A stretch of 34,096 nucleotides of DNA from Lentisphaerota bacterium (GTDB lineage Bacteria; Verrucomicrobiota; Kiritimatiellia; CAIQIC01; Lenti-01). A program made the translations under genes and the position numbers. Where the stretch lies: NCBI GenBank assembly GCA_012514035.1, contig JAAZBB010000052.1, positions 1 to 34,096 of the forward strand, written 5' to 3'. Below, piece after piece: positions 24,901 through 32,666 of the stretch (its first letter is position 1; every line of letters begins with the position of its first letter). The notes beneath the pieces were generated by a model that was given only the letters and a program-made list of their open reading frames with translations, did not search any database and was not told the DNA's origin.

Positions 24901-25918
24901 CGAGGAAACGCATTGGATTGCCGGTGCCTTGGCGGTACCAGTATTCGATCTCGGACCAGGGTGAGAGAATCTCGGCGAAGATGAAGGCGTTGGTGCGGTC
25001 GCGGTCGTTGGCGAAAAGATCAGTCGGGTTGCCGCCGAAGGTGTAGCTGCGGCGCTGGGCATAGTTCCACTGGGCCTCGTGGAGGAAGCCGGCGCCCCGC
25101 CAGCCGAAAAACTCGTAGGGGGTGTGCTTGCCGGCGTCGAGTCGCAGGCCGTCGTAATCAATGGCGTTGCCCAGCCAGACAATCCAGCGGTAGAGCATCT
25201 CTGCAGCGGTTTCATTGGTGTAGGCGTAGGGATAACGGTCGTACTGCCCGACGTGGCGCAGGTAGGAGGTGCCGTCGACAAAGTTGAAGCTCTGCCCGTC
25301 GGAGTCGGTTTTGGGACCGGTGAAGCGCTTGGGATCGGGATTGAGGGGGTGGTCCTCGGTACGAATGTCGGCCAGGTTGGCCAGATCCGTCCACATGGTG
25401 GCGCCGTAGCCCTCGTGGTGGTACCACCAGTTCATGCGCGGGGCGCGCTTGTAGTTCAACGTGTTGACATAACCCTCCTGCCACTGTACGTGGAAATCGG
25501 TGGCTGTCATGCCGGGATACTCGCGGAAGTCCGGACCGTTGCCATTGTGGTTCATGACAATGTCGGGAATGATCTTGATGCCCAGCCGGTGCGCGTTGTC
25601 CACCATGTTTCGCAAGGAACCCCGCGACCCGTAGCGGGTTTCCCGGGTGCCGCGCTGGGGCACGTCGCCGAGGTCAAAGCGGTCGTAGAGGCTGTAGCCC
25701 ACGTTGCCCCATTTGGTGCTGGTGCCCGTTGGCGCCTTCGTCGGCGGGGGAATCCAGAGGCTGTCGTAGCCGATCTCGGCCACCTTCGGCAGTTTCTGGT
25801 ACATCTCGTCCCAATCGGTTTCGAACCACTGGAGCATGACCTCGGCTGGCGCGGGACACGCAAAGGACAGAACGCAGAACAACAGGAATGTGCGCAGGAG
25901 CAAGGCGAAACGTTTCAT
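18965..25918 (-). CDS. giant secreted protein with two GH13 alpha-amylase domains
   Basis: A 2317-residue exported protein. It has a signal peptide (1-25, ending PAPAE). GH13 domain 1 spans about 27-540, with DIVMNHNG, nucleophile Asp in DGLRLDAGKH (~258), acid/base Glu in FIFAEIL (~311) and WGHDS (~376). Beta-sandwich modules span about 540-890. Calcium-binding type-3-like repeats DSDGDGLPDNVE (~904) and DSDGDGYSNYDE (~970) follow. A starch-binding-like module (CBM25/53 style) lies at about 1005-1100, ending GSIWDGRDWQFVV. GH13 domain 2 spans about 1440-2080, with LDGTFNHS (~1558), DGLRCDFAQG (~1727), MAESLDG (~1757) and ILSHDEV (~1839). The C-terminal part has a cadherin-like strand region and another Asp-rich repeat. 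Both catalytic triads are complete, so it probably degrades alpha-glucans outside the cell. GGAG lies 8 bases before ATG. Confidence 0.92.
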   Translation of the reverse strand: MKRFALLLRTFLLFCVLSFACPAPAEVMLQWFETDWDEMYQKLPKVAEIGYDSLWIPPPTKAPTGTSTKWGNVGYSLYDRFDLGDVPQRGTRETRYGSRGSLRNMVDNAHRLGIKIIPDIVMNHNGNGPDFREYPGMTATDFHVQWQEGYVNTLNYKRAPRMNWWYHHEGYGATMWTDLANLADIRTEDHPLNPDPKRFTGPKTDSDGQSFNFVDGTSYLRHVGQYDRYPYAYTNETAAEMLYRWIVWLGNAIDYDGLRLDAGKHTPYEFFGWRGAGFLHEAQWNYAQRRSYTFGGNPTDLFANDRDRTNAFIFAEILSPWSEIEYWYRQGTGNPMRFLDAQMKSTADSCFTGNLSGLGAFGSDFGPSTGVTYVWGHDSVLADGAKANLAYAYILCHVGVPMVYYTGNNISWADYGRVAWAPGGPRTWMYPGYDDYALNEFPDKGALANLVWINQNFARGNEQKRWDNDADFFALERYDDLNGNGQPNAGEGIMILALNDSGGDITHNLDCAFPDGTVLKDFTGNNGDQVTVSGGKANIRVPGNNGQGWVVYAPLCADGVSLVFKENGTPAATMAWVHPGGATNNVPDSTQQVVRITGDSITVESEATDVPAGITVDNIMLKWGAGIELGITNWFDVNRGRVSGRFYNMNRPASGGVYTMTIPTTNLTEGLHVVKARAFTQRNPAYAAIFNTQTKVVYIDRHGPELVLDCPATFKGDALLTIHNPDFTAYEVFVSVDGGAEQPADQMMKGTFRFALSGLSAGAHTVTVRATEYNYANPRAKINESTATQNITVQNRTNPALALVLDCPDKTPGDDVAELPFFKLGAAGASASTRLHWEEYELPWNSGNYTNVFNGQVVQRDNEGRVVTNRLWGAFINGAHFFVLQDGDNTVVKRVVLNLYGGNHIDSDGDGLPDNVEMPFFDQGAPGADQPWPGDSNYNFVPDPGENWTRLNPYNHSTFFELQWDDRKDSDGDGYSNYDEVYAGYVEDGNIYKYNIYDGSSKPSGDPGTLPSTCIVSPTAVMTGATITITYTPNEGTLAGAAQVVMHIGHSKRTTGSWQAVQDTPMTKSGTNWTATYGVPATASSVDVTFFDGGSIWDGRDWQFVVAGAPAPGFLMDAALDSEAFEIAEYNGMKLWAAVRGTKLYLATWGTGPHSGIQNDHFIMFHKELGDATAAPWMKQGYVFLPTNFPYLAAEGGNEWCGWFNAAGATTNANSNSSATYNYLEGVIDLVDQFGSVPPAIYITVGVYANNDGDPLVAQVPAKWEDNSNLEIFEILRVPIASIRDEDGDGNFDGGHPQMWTVVNNSTNDANYGLRRFFLDEARGDQEHISVIVEPRAGGTNQITAIELFSNLNRRDFAKLPGDENPDSVTATSIDTYYRGYPMSPLSGGRYTVTLPVNRCGVYRINARWKINGGPWRYYTDSGLRRDCAVVVSPRKALDTVLYELNPLTAEANSDQFAGRSTFRNMYLDDTGRPNGISTNKLRELGANMVWLQPIHPIGTIGRETDPTTGQPYDPGSPYAVRDYWAVNPVLGDPDTPAQAMTEFTNFVAHYDAHGIGVMLDGTFNHSAWDCQIGQMAVTMGLKNSQGVAINPADRISAVRPAWYSKKDSYGEPASYFTAMGDTDIAVAPDRFDFFSPPLTRWSDAADFFFGRYDTLVQKPPANMDWFWGSSWHKRQLREDDYFEGFTTEATRELWEYFAAYPAYWIQKTGHPAGTPKNQSHKGIDGLRCDFAQGLPNLFWEYTINKTRTVKWDFLFMAESLDGFVVVNGSPRHGVGYRSSRQFDILNENIMYIWRNDYFAYKTYGHEENLPNRTTGLLWEAYDVRKNAFEMSPILLNILSHDEVFPTDDQWSLIYAYAINAAMDGVPMVFYGQEMGGQNDAAVYGPRTDFSMGIDPLNNFARYEMNFGKSIPHFKRFNHMTNIWNAATWKEDMRAVYSRLNQARQNSPALRSQQNYFLSRTDTSGWDPDIFAVAKFQQPGAPVSTQDVVFVFVNNNFRANESRGGSFKVDAVTGTGANWFGIQADHLYNVVDIASANPTNYLWGAGTPGSELLANGIYVGFQSNATYQGGQAQYIRLLDRTAGMTATSVNDMFANPDRYPAPVITGLSNRTISVGATLAFSVNVTQDPADTVTLACASTLAPNNWDFTAPNSFSFTPVTGETGPHTFLFSATGRDGYDEQLITITVTAEQPPTPYEVWAAAVGLDPDGANGAPEDNYDGDPYTNEEEYRADTDPRDPDSYPRIEWIQPVDSLEADLQMDKSLSGAPRAYVIHAADAVVGNAWNWTVLQTNVNTTGALPVETDRPLRMYKITIVPPAP

Positions 25919-26209
25919 ACTACTTCTCCAGAGGGCATGATGGAATGGACCGCGGTGGCGCTGGGGAGCCTACAACATGCGCAGAACCTACGCAAAAACA
26001 CAATAGAGGTAAAGCGTTATTTCCATGACACGCGCGGCGAGGGAAGAGACGACCGGCAGCCTGCCGGACAGCCGCGCTTGGTTCCGAACCCCCTTGCGCA
26101 AATATGCTTGCAGAGGATTATTCCCCGTGCGATTCTACTACAGCAAGCAACGGTACGGATTCATTCCGACAGGTCCGAAACGGGAACCGCTTGCTGAGAG
26201 GAACAGCCC
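25919..26209. other. divergent intergenic region between amylase and VTC genes
   Basis: No gene is seen in these 291 bases. They hold a perfect GC hairpin CCGGCAG/CTGCCGG (26053-26067), whose core matches the 26-bp palindrome near the BMC-H gene, which suggests a small dispersed palindromic repeat. Weak promoter-like boxes occur on both strands (minus: TTTACC-N17-TAGGTT around 26000; plus: TTGCGC then ATTATT around 26095-26125), none convincing. Confidence 0.5.
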
Positions 26210-27031
26210 TTGTTCGAGGAGTGGAAACAGGCCCGACGCGACATCGTGGCGCGGTACGAATTGAAGTATCTCGTTCCTCAAGATGTTGTTCCGGAAGTCC
26301 GCCGCTTCATTTCCCACTTTTGCCTCCCGGATCCTTACGCCCGCGGAACGCCCCCGGAGTACTCGATCACAACGATGCAGCTCGACAATATCCAGTATGC
26401 GCTGCACCACGCCAAAGAGCGGGAACTGCTTAACCGTTTCAAATTACGCGTGCGAACCTATGGGGACATTGGCTCCACCCCGGTCTTCACGGAAATCAAA
26501 GCCAAGTTCGAGAACGTTGTTCATAAATGGCGCGCAGCCATCCCGTTCGAGGCCTGGCATCCGACGCTCCTCACTGAGCCGTATATACCCCGAATCTTTC
26601 GCAGCCAGCGCCAGGAGATCGACTTCCTGCGCTTTAAGCGCCTGGTCCGCGAGCTGGATGCCCGCCCCGTCGCCCTCGTGCGCTATGTCCGCGAATCGCA
26701 CGTGGGCAAGATGGACCGCTATGCCCGGGTCACCTTCGACCGCCGGTTGGAATACCAGATGACGGACTCCTGGACAGGGTTTGGGCGCGGCGGCCGGTGG
26801 CGCGGCATGGATTCCGCTACAGCGCAGGATGCCGGACTGCCGTTTTCCGCCGTGGTGCTGGAAGTCAAAACGCTTTCGCATCCCCCCCTGTGGGTGATTG
26901 ATCTGGTGGAGCGGTTCCAGTTGAAGCGGTCCGGGTTTTGCAAGTACTCCACCGCCATCTGGCGCGAAGGCGTGTTCCGCCGCTGGCCGGAAATGGGACA
27001 CCTCACGGCGGAGGAACTGGCCCTGGCATGA
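26210..27031 (+). CDS. VTC-domain protein (polyphosphate polymerase-like)
   Basis: A 273-residue protein with a VTC domain, the tunnel fold that makes polyphosphate in yeast and occurs in many bacteria. Charged motifs that line the tunnel are visible: ARYELKYLV, NRFKLRVRTYG, FTEIKAKFENVVHKWRA, and VVLEVKTL near the end, giving the alternating Lys/Arg/Glu pattern of the triphosphate-tunnel superfamily. The start is TTG at 26210 with GAGAGGA upstream; an internal start is possible. Its stop overlaps the ATG of the DUF4956 gene (ATGA), so the two are coupled. VTC plus DUF4956 is a common bacterial pair. Whether it makes polyphosphate or acts on another substrate is not shown. Confidence 0.82.
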   Translation: MFEEWKQARRDIVARYELKYLVPQDVVPEVRRFISHFCLPDPYARGTPPEYSITTMQLDNIQYALHHAKERELLNRFKLRVRTYGDIGSTPVFTEIKAKFENVVHKWRAAIPFEAWHPTLLTEPYIPRIFRSQRQEIDFLRFKRLVRELDARPVALVRYVRESHVGKMDRYARVTFDRRLEYQMTDSWTGFGRGGRWRGMDSATAQDAGLPFSAVVLEVKTLSHPPLWVIDLVERFQLKRSGFCKYSTAIWREGVFRRWPEMGHLTAEELALA

Positions 27032-27717
27032 TCGATGCGCTCTCCATGTTTTTCGGGCCCCAGCCCGTCCTCACGCCCGCCCTGGTGGCGGGCAACCTCG
27101 TGCTGAGTTGCCTGCTGTCGCTGGTGTTCGCCCTAGTCTACCAGTACACATTCCGCGGCTTCACTTATTCGCGTTCCTATATCCATACCATGGTGATCGG
27201 CAGCATGGTCACCTGCATGCTGATCATGGCCGTCGGCAACAACCTCGCCCGCGGCATGGGCATCCTTGGCACCCTGGCCATCATCCGCTTCCGCACCCCC
27301 GTGCGCGATCCGCGGGACGCCATGTTTCTGTTCGCCTGCCTGGGGGTCGGAATCTCCTGCGGGGCCGGCATGCCGCTGGTGGCGGCCATGGGCACCGGAA
27401 TCATCAACCTTGTCGCGCTGTTCCTGCACTGGACGCCCTTTGCCTCGCGCCGGGAATATGAAGGCATGCTCCGCTTCACCATGCCGGCCCAGGACGATCA
27501 GGCCGAACGCGATGTTCAGGACATCCTGGTCCGCTACTGCTCTTCCTTCTATCTGCTGGGCATGCGCGACGCCGAACAGGGGAATTGCCTGGAGTTTTCC
27601 TATCAGGTGCGGCTCCTGGATCCGGCCTACCAGAAGGATCTGGTGGAAGCGTTCAAGCAATCCAACCGCTTTGAAGATGTGGTGCTGCTCATGCAGCGCA
27701 CCACCATCGAACTATAG
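27028..27717 (+). CDS. DUF4956 membrane protein
   Basis: A 229-residue inner-membrane protein of the DUF4956 family. Three or four transmembrane segments fill the first ~135 residues (about 15-40, 52-72, 80-110, 112-135), including the conserved region MGILGTLAIIRFRTPVRDPRD. The remaining ~90 residues are a soluble domain with beta-strand character. It overlaps the VTC gene by four bases and is usually found next to VTC-domain genes, so it is presumably its membrane partner. Function unknown; a role in export or anchoring of the VTC product is an inference. It lies 12 bases before the HlyD-type adaptor. Confidence 0.85.
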   Translation: MIDALSMFFGPQPVLTPALVAGNLVLSCLLSLVFALVYQYTFRGFTYSRSYIHTMVIGSMVTCMLIMAVGNNLARGMGILGTLAIIRFRTPVRDPRDAMFLFACLGVGISCGAGMPLVAAMGTGIINLVALFLHWTPFASRREYEGMLRFTMPAQDDQAERDVQDILVRYCSSFYLLGMRDAEQGNCLEFSYQVRLLDPAYQKDLVEAFKQSNRFEDVVLLMQRTTIEL

Positions 27718-27728
27718 GGGCTGGAACC

Positions 27729-28895
27729 GTGGTCAGCCGCGAATTCAGGCGCGAAACCATGCGGGTGCCATGGCGTCTCCAGTGGCGACGCCTGGCCCGG
27801 TGGAGCTTCCTCCTGCCCATGCTGGCGCTGATTCCTTTCCTGCTATGGTTTTTAATGGCCGCGGACGGCAGCGGTGGCGACCGCTTTCTAGGCCTGGTGG
27901 AGGCCGAATCCGAAACCGTGGGCGCGGTCGGTACGGTCCGCATCCTTTCCATCGAAGTCCGCCCCGGACAACACGTTGAACCCGGCGACATCCTGGTGCG
28001 CCTGGATCCCGCCGGTCCGGCCCTTGATGCCGCCGTACAGGAGGCCCGGCTCCTGGACTATGAACAGGGAACTGTGCGCTACCGCCAGACGCTCCAGGAA
28101 TCCGAGCGCCGTTGCCGCCAGATTGTTCAGGAAGCCGCCGTCGCCCTCGAAGCCGAACAGATGAACCGCGCCCGCGATGAAGCGGAATTGGCCGGGCTCA
28201 AGGCCGAGATCGTGCGCCTGCAGCCCCTGCTCGAACAAGGCCTGGTCGGCGAGATCGAATTGTCATCCCTGCGCCCCAAGGCGGCGGCGTTGGAACAGAC
28301 CGTAAGCCGCTACGAACCCTTGATGGCCGCGCTGCAGACCCGTCATGAGCAAGCGCTCCAGGACTTGGAGGAGGTGCGGGCCCTGCTTGCGGAGGCCGGC
28401 CAGATTCTTCCGGCGACGGCATCCGCCCCGTCGCGGGAAACCGCCCCGGGCACCCGGACCGCCAGCATTGCTAACGAGGCTGCTGTACTCCGAGCCTCTC
28501 GCGCGGGCGCCGTCTCCCGCATCCAGTACCAGGCGGGCGATGTCGTCGTGGGGGGCGAAGCCATTGTACGCATCACCGCGGAGCGTTCCAACTACATCAC
28601 GGGCATGCTGACCCAGCGCCAGTTGCTGCGTGTCGTCATCGGCGACCGCGTCGTGGTGTCCCGTACTGCCGATCCGGCCCATCCACCCCTGGAGGCGGTG
28701 GTCGAGTCCATCGATCCGGAAGTCATGGACCTGCTCGATCCCTTCAATCCCGCGCCGCGCTTTCCCATCCGCGGCCGCCGGGTGCGTCTGCGCCTGGTCG
28801 ATGCAGAAGCCCTGCTTGTGCCGGGTGAAACCGTCACCTTGCGCTTGCGGCGTTCCGGAGTGCCCTGGGCGGAGTTCTGGCCCTTCAGTCGCTAG
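27729..28895 (+). CDS. HlyD-type periplasmic adaptor (membrane fusion protein)
   Basis: A 388-residue adaptor anchored by one N-terminal transmembrane segment (about 28-48). A first half-lipoyl strand follows (GTVRILSIEVRPGQHVEPGD), then a long alpha-helical hairpin (about 100-225, Glu/Arg/Ala-rich, coiled-coil-like), and the second half-lipoyl segment LRASRAGAVSRIQYQAGDVV. A beta-barrel part ends in a short proline-containing tail. Such proteins bridge an inner-membrane pump to a TolC-like channel. The start is GTG at 27729, with ATG at 27759 as the alternative. It follows DUF4956 directly and converges on the TolC-like gene, but no ABC or RND pump is nearby, so its inner-membrane partner may be DUF4956 or may lie elsewhere. 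Confidence 0.8.
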   Translation: MVSREFRRETMRVPWRLQWRRLARWSFLLPMLALIPFLLWFLMAADGSGGDRFLGLVEAESETVGAVGTVRILSIEVRPGQHVEPGDILVRLDPAGPALDAAVQEARLLDYEQGTVRYRQTLQESERRCRQIVQEAAVALEAEQMNRARDEAELAGLKAEIVRLQPLLEQGLVGEIELSSLRPKAAALEQTVSRYEPLMAALQTRHEQALQDLEEVRALLAEAGQILPATASAPSRETAPGTRTASIANEAAVLRASRAGAVSRIQYQAGDVVVGGEAIVRITAERSNYITGMLTQRQLLRVVIGDRVVVSRTADPAHPPLEAVVESIDPEVMDLLDPFNPAPRFPIRGRRVRLRLVDAEALLVPGETVTLRLRRSGVPWAEFWPFSR

Positions 28896-28940
28896 CGAGC
28901 CACGGCGCCTGGGCAGCGCCCCCGCCCGCGGATGGGCGGC

Positions 28941-30614
28941 TCATTCCGGCAGGGGAGCGCCGCAGGCAATCCAGAACCCGATGCGCGCCTCCAGGTAGGC
29001 ATGTTCCAGGGCGCTGGTTTCAATGGCCACATCCGTAATCTGCTCCAGAATCTGGATGGTTTCATCCGGCCGGAGCAGCCGGTTGCGGCGCAACAGATTC
29101 AGTTGCCGGGCGAGTTCGGTTACGGCGGGATGAAGGGTTTCCTTGAAACGCTCCAGGTCGTCACGGGTCTTGCGCAGCAGCCGCAGGCGGGTCCGCAGGT
29201 CGTGCCGGGCGGACCGCCGGGAATTCTGCAGATCGGCGCGGGCGGCCTCGGCCAGCCCGCGGGCTCGGGAAGACTGGCGGGACAACCACTGAAAGACGGG
29301 AATTTCAATCGCCGCCTGCAGACTCCACTCCTCGGCGTGCTGGGAACCGGTCTCGCGCCCGGATTCCTGTTCCCGGAGACGGGCTTGTTCATGGGAGGAT
29401 TCGCGGGAAGAACGCAGCGTGCCATCGGCGTAGGCGGTTTGCGTCCGGGATTGTCCGCCGGCGGTTTCCCGGGCGCGGGAGCTGGCGTCAAAACCCGCGG
29501 AACGGTTGCGCCGGTCACGGTCATAGGCCAGATCAACGCTTTGGATCCAGGGAATGTTTTCCGCCCGGGCGGCATGGTGTTCGGCGATCAGTTCACAGGC
29601 CTGCCAATAGGCGCAGGCGATGTCGGGCCGGCGGGCATGGACTTCGTGAACGAGGGGTTCGATGGCCTCCCGGGTGATCTCGCCGACCGGCAGCCAGTCC
29701 CACTCCGCCTCGAGGGCGTTGGGGTCGATCTCATGCCCGGTCAAACGGGCCAACTCGGAGAGAAGGTCGGCGCGAACATGTTCGGCCCTGGCCAGGCGTG
29801 TTTGAATGCCCAGCGTGCGGCGCAACGCGTCCGCCTGGTCCGTGACCGGCCGGTTCGCCACCTGGCCAAGTTCTTTCCGGGCCACCGCATCCAGACGAAG
29901 CAGGAGCTGGATCTCTTTCCGGACCTGCAACAGGCGCGCCGCCAGGACCGCGGTTTCTTCGGTGATGTCGAGCTGCTCCTGGCCCAGACGGGCGGCGGCG
30001 GCGTGGAACCGCGCGTCCGCCAGGCTGACCTGGGCCGCATAACTCCAGGGATTGGGCGGATACAGCCGCACGCCGACACTCCACCCGTCGTCGCTGTAGT
30101 TTTCCCAACTGTAGCGTTCGCCCGTGGTTTGCCGCCAGGACGAGGATTCCCGGATTTCCTGCTCGCGGGATCGGGGTTGGTTGATGGGCAGGATATCCTG
30201 CGTAGCGCCCGTCCGCGTTTCCCGGCTGGAGGTCGAACGGGTTCCGGATTCCGTGCGGTGATCGGATCCTTCCGCGTCCGTCTGGCTTCCCCCGGCACGG
30301 ATTTCCGGAGAACGCAGGATGCGGGCACGCCCGGCCTGCAGGTCCATGCGGCGCAAATCATGAAGGCGGTTGCGGATGGCCGGGTCGTTGGCCAGGGCCG
30401 CATTGATCAGATCCAGCGGTCCGGTCGGACCGGCCGGGGCAGGGGAGGCCTCGAACAATTCCTCGAGGCTGGCCGCATCGGTATAGAGCAATGTCGCTTC
30501 CGGACGGGGCGGGGCAAAAGCCGCGCAGCCGCCAGCGAACAGTCCCAATCCCGCCAGCAGGAGCCCCCGCCCGACGCCATGTACGCCCGGCCGGATTGTC
30601 ACCGGAATGATCAT
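28941..30614 (-). CDS. TolC-like outer-membrane efflux lipoprotein
   Basis: About 557 residues, starting with MIIPVTIRPGVHG and a lipoprotein signal (lipobox LFAGGC, Cys about 30). Two similar halves of long alpha-helices follow, typical of TolC/OprM channels, with the periplasmic coiled coil clear in DITEETAVLAARLLQVRKEI and SARHDLRTRLRLLRKTRDDL. In each half the beta-hairpin loop that should face outside is unusually long and rich in Arg, Ser, Thr and Glu (about residues 105-185 and 356-431). The ATG at 30614 or 30626 is uncertain; the upstream secreted-protein stop is only 25-37 bases away, so translation may be coupled. It probably works with the HlyD-type adaptor encoded on the facing strand. 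Confidence 0.78.
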   Translation of the reverse strand: MIIPVTIRPGVHGVGRGLLLAGLGLFAGGCAAFAPPRPEATLLYTDAASLEELFEASPAPAGPTGPLDLINAALANDPAIRNRLHDLRRMDLQAGRARILRSPEIRAGGSQTDAEGSDHRTESGTRSTSSRETRTGATQDILPINQPRSREQEIRESSSWRQTTGERYSWENYSDDGWSVGVRLYPPNPWSYAAQVSLADARFHAAAARLGQEQLDITEETAVLAARLLQVRKEIQLLLRLDAVARKELGQVANRPVTDQADALRRTLGIQTRLARAEHVRADLLSELARLTGHEIDPNALEAEWDWLPVGEITREAIEPLVHEVHARRPDIACAYWQACELIAEHHAARAENIPWIQSVDLAYDRDRRNRSAGFDASSRARETAGGQSRTQTAYADGTLRSSRESSHEQARLREQESGRETGSQHAEEWSLQAAIEIPVFQWLSRQSSRARGLAEAARADLQNSRRSARHDLRTRLRLLRKTRDDLERFKETLHPAVTELARQLNLLRRNRLLRPDETIQILEQITDVAIETSALEHAYLEARIGFWIACGAPLPE

Positions 30615-30651
30615 GCTCCATCTCATGCGCGAGGCGGGCGTGCGCAACCGC

Positions 30652-32526
30652 CTACTCGGCCGCCGCCGGAACGGGTTCTGGCGCAACCTCCGCCCCGGGC
30701 TCCTCCTCCGGCTCTGCGGACCCGGCCTCCGGCCTCCATTCCTCGTCCCCCTCTTCCTCCAGCGGGGAAAAATCGTCTTCCTCGTCGAACTCCATTTCAT
30801 CAAACTCCATCATCTGTTCCATCATCGCGGCCATCGCCTTTTCCCGGACTTCCTGGATCTTCCGGACGACCGCTCCGATGTCGTCCAGGCGGAAACGCAC
30901 CCGCGACATCATGCCGCCCATGGCCTTGTAGGACAGGCCACCCAGGCTGCCGGAGCCCGCCGGAATGAATTCCGCATGCCGGCTGCCGGTTTGGGAGTCG
31001 AAGAGCTTCGTATACGCGCGCATCGCATCGAACAGCGCCGCATGCGCCAGATCCACCAGCTCCGGATCCGCCACCGGGAACAGGGCTTTCCATGACGCCA
31101 TCTCGGCCACCGGCGATGCCACGCCATCGAGAGCGCGATCCACCACGGCGTCCGTCAGAGCGGAATCGCCGAGGCAGGCCAGCGCGCCACCGGGAATCCA
31201 AGCCAGTTCAACCGCCAGTTCCGTCGACAGGCTCTTGGGCCAGGCATCCTTGATTTCATCCCCGGGCATCAGGCGGTACACCAGGCGGTCCACGGGAATA
31301 TCCCGATAGGTGCGCGGTTCGCCGGTCACCAGTTCGAAACGGACGGGCATCACCTCGCTAGCCGTCAGGGACTGGAACATTTCGTTGACGCCCTGCAACA
31401 GTTGCGCCGTCAGGGCGCGCGCAGCGACCGGATCTTTCAGCGCGAAGTACTCGGCCAGGCGCAGCGGATTCTCCAGCGTCGGCGGAAACAGGGCAATGCC
31501 GAAGTCGCCGCCCATCTGCTGCCAGTAAGCCTGGGCGAGATCCATACAGGCGTCCAAGGCCTCGGGGCTCATGGTACCCGGCACTAGGTTCATCAAGGCC
31601 TTCACATAGCGGAAATAGGCCGGGGCCAGCAGATTCAAGTCGCCCAAATGCAGGGTTTCCACCATTAACGTTTCGGGCAGGTTGACCACGGACGCGGCGG
31701 CCGATGGCGCGCCCACCGTTGTGAACCAGTTGTGGAACGTTGTCCCGGGCACCGGAACCACCCGCGAATGGACATTCAGGTTCCCATCAGCTACCCCGAC
31801 ACTGATAACGACGGATTCCATTTGCCGGGCGACCGCCAGATACGCCCGGGCATACAGATCGCTTATCTCCGCCACGGGGGCGGGGACATCGTCATTCGAG
31901 CGGTAGACCCGGCCCATTTCCTCAAGAAGTTTCTCCCCGAATTCCGCCGCCAGCGCCGTGGGATGCAATTGAATCGCCACATCCCCCTCCACGGGCAGGA
32001 TAGGGGGCAGGTCCGCCATGGCCGCGTCGGCCCGGCGGACATCGTCGGCCGTCAGGCCCGCAATCAGGATGCCTTCGCGCGGCAGGAAATACATGTCCTG
32101 CCAAGGCGTGCCCGCCGCCGGATCGGCCTGGTAATACAGGATGCCGTCAGCGGTTTCGGCAGCCTGCTTCCAGCCCGTATGTCCCAGGCCTTCCAGAAAC
32201 TCGGCGCCTTCCTTGTCTACCGGCAGCAGCACGGCCACGCTCCCTTTGTCCGTGCGGCCCGCCAGCCATAACGCCCGCACCTTCTCGTAGGGCTGGATCC
32301 CCATGCCCGGCATCGTGCCCAGGGCGCCATACAACATGAGCGTCAGCGATTCCTTCGGTATCGGGTTGCCCGTCGCCTTGCTTAATTCAAATCCGGCCGC
32401 GGCCAGGCTGTCCAAGCCCCGCACCTCGAGAATGCCCAGGACCGCCGGGGCCGCCGTCGCCGGCACGGAAAAGGCCGCCAAACTCAACACCACCACCAGC
32501 ACCAGCAAGATGTTCCATCGGTTCAT
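30652..32526 (-). CDS. large exported protein of unknown function with acidic tail
   Basis: A 624-residue protein with a clear signal peptide (MNRWNILLVLVVVLSLAAFS, cleavage near TAA) and a strong GGAGGAG site 6 bases before ATG at 32526. I do not recognise a family. The mature part is mixed alpha/beta with repeated patterns such as GDVAIQLHPTALAAEFGEKL and NLPETLMVETLHLGDLNLLA that look like a duplicated alpha/beta module, and it ends in a disordered, Glu/Asp/Pro-rich tail of about 60 residues preceded by a Met-rich helix. It lies directly upstream of the TolC-like gene on the same strand, so it could be a periplasmic partner of that export system. Function is not inferred. Confidence 0.7.
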   Translation of the reverse strand: MNRWNILLVLVVVLSLAAFSVPATAAPAVLGILEVRGLDSLAAAGFELSKATGNPIPKESLTLMLYGALGTMPGMGIQPYEKVRALWLAGRTDKGSVAVLLPVDKEGAEFLEGLGHTGWKQAAETADGILYYQADPAAGTPWQDMYFLPREGILIAGLTADDVRRADAAMADLPPILPVEGDVAIQLHPTALAAEFGEKLLEEMGRVYRSNDDVPAPVAEISDLYARAYLAVARQMESVVISVGVADGNLNVHSRVVPVPGTTFHNWFTTVGAPSAAASVVNLPETLMVETLHLGDLNLLAPAYFRYVKALMNLVPGTMSPEALDACMDLAQAYWQQMGGDFGIALFPPTLENPLRLAEYFALKDPVAARALTAQLLQGVNEMFQSLTASEVMPVRFELVTGEPRTYRDIPVDRLVYRLMPGDEIKDAWPKSLSTELAVELAWIPGGALACLGDSALTDAVVDRALDGVASPVAEMASWKALFPVADPELVDLAHAALFDAMRAYTKLFDSQTGSRHAEFIPAGSGSLGGLSYKAMGGMMSRVRFRLDDIGAVVRKIQEVREKAMAAMMEQMMEFDEMEFDEEDDFSPLEEEGDEEWRPEAGSAEPEEEPGAEVAPEPVPAAAE

Positions 32527-32666
32527 GATTGCTCCTCCACGGTTTGTTTGCCCATCACTCCATCTGTCGCAGGCTTGACGGGGCCGGCCTATTCCTTTGA
32601 CGGCCCCCAGTATAGGCCTCGGCGTCTCCCGGGGGAAGAAAAACCGCACCGGATCAAAAAAAACGC

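Noticed and set aside
16959..24964. Long plus-strand open frames opposite the acyl ligase and the amylase protein
   Set aside because: Composition (Val/Gly/Asp/His-rich, no motifs) is typical of antisense shadows, while the minus strand has full domains.
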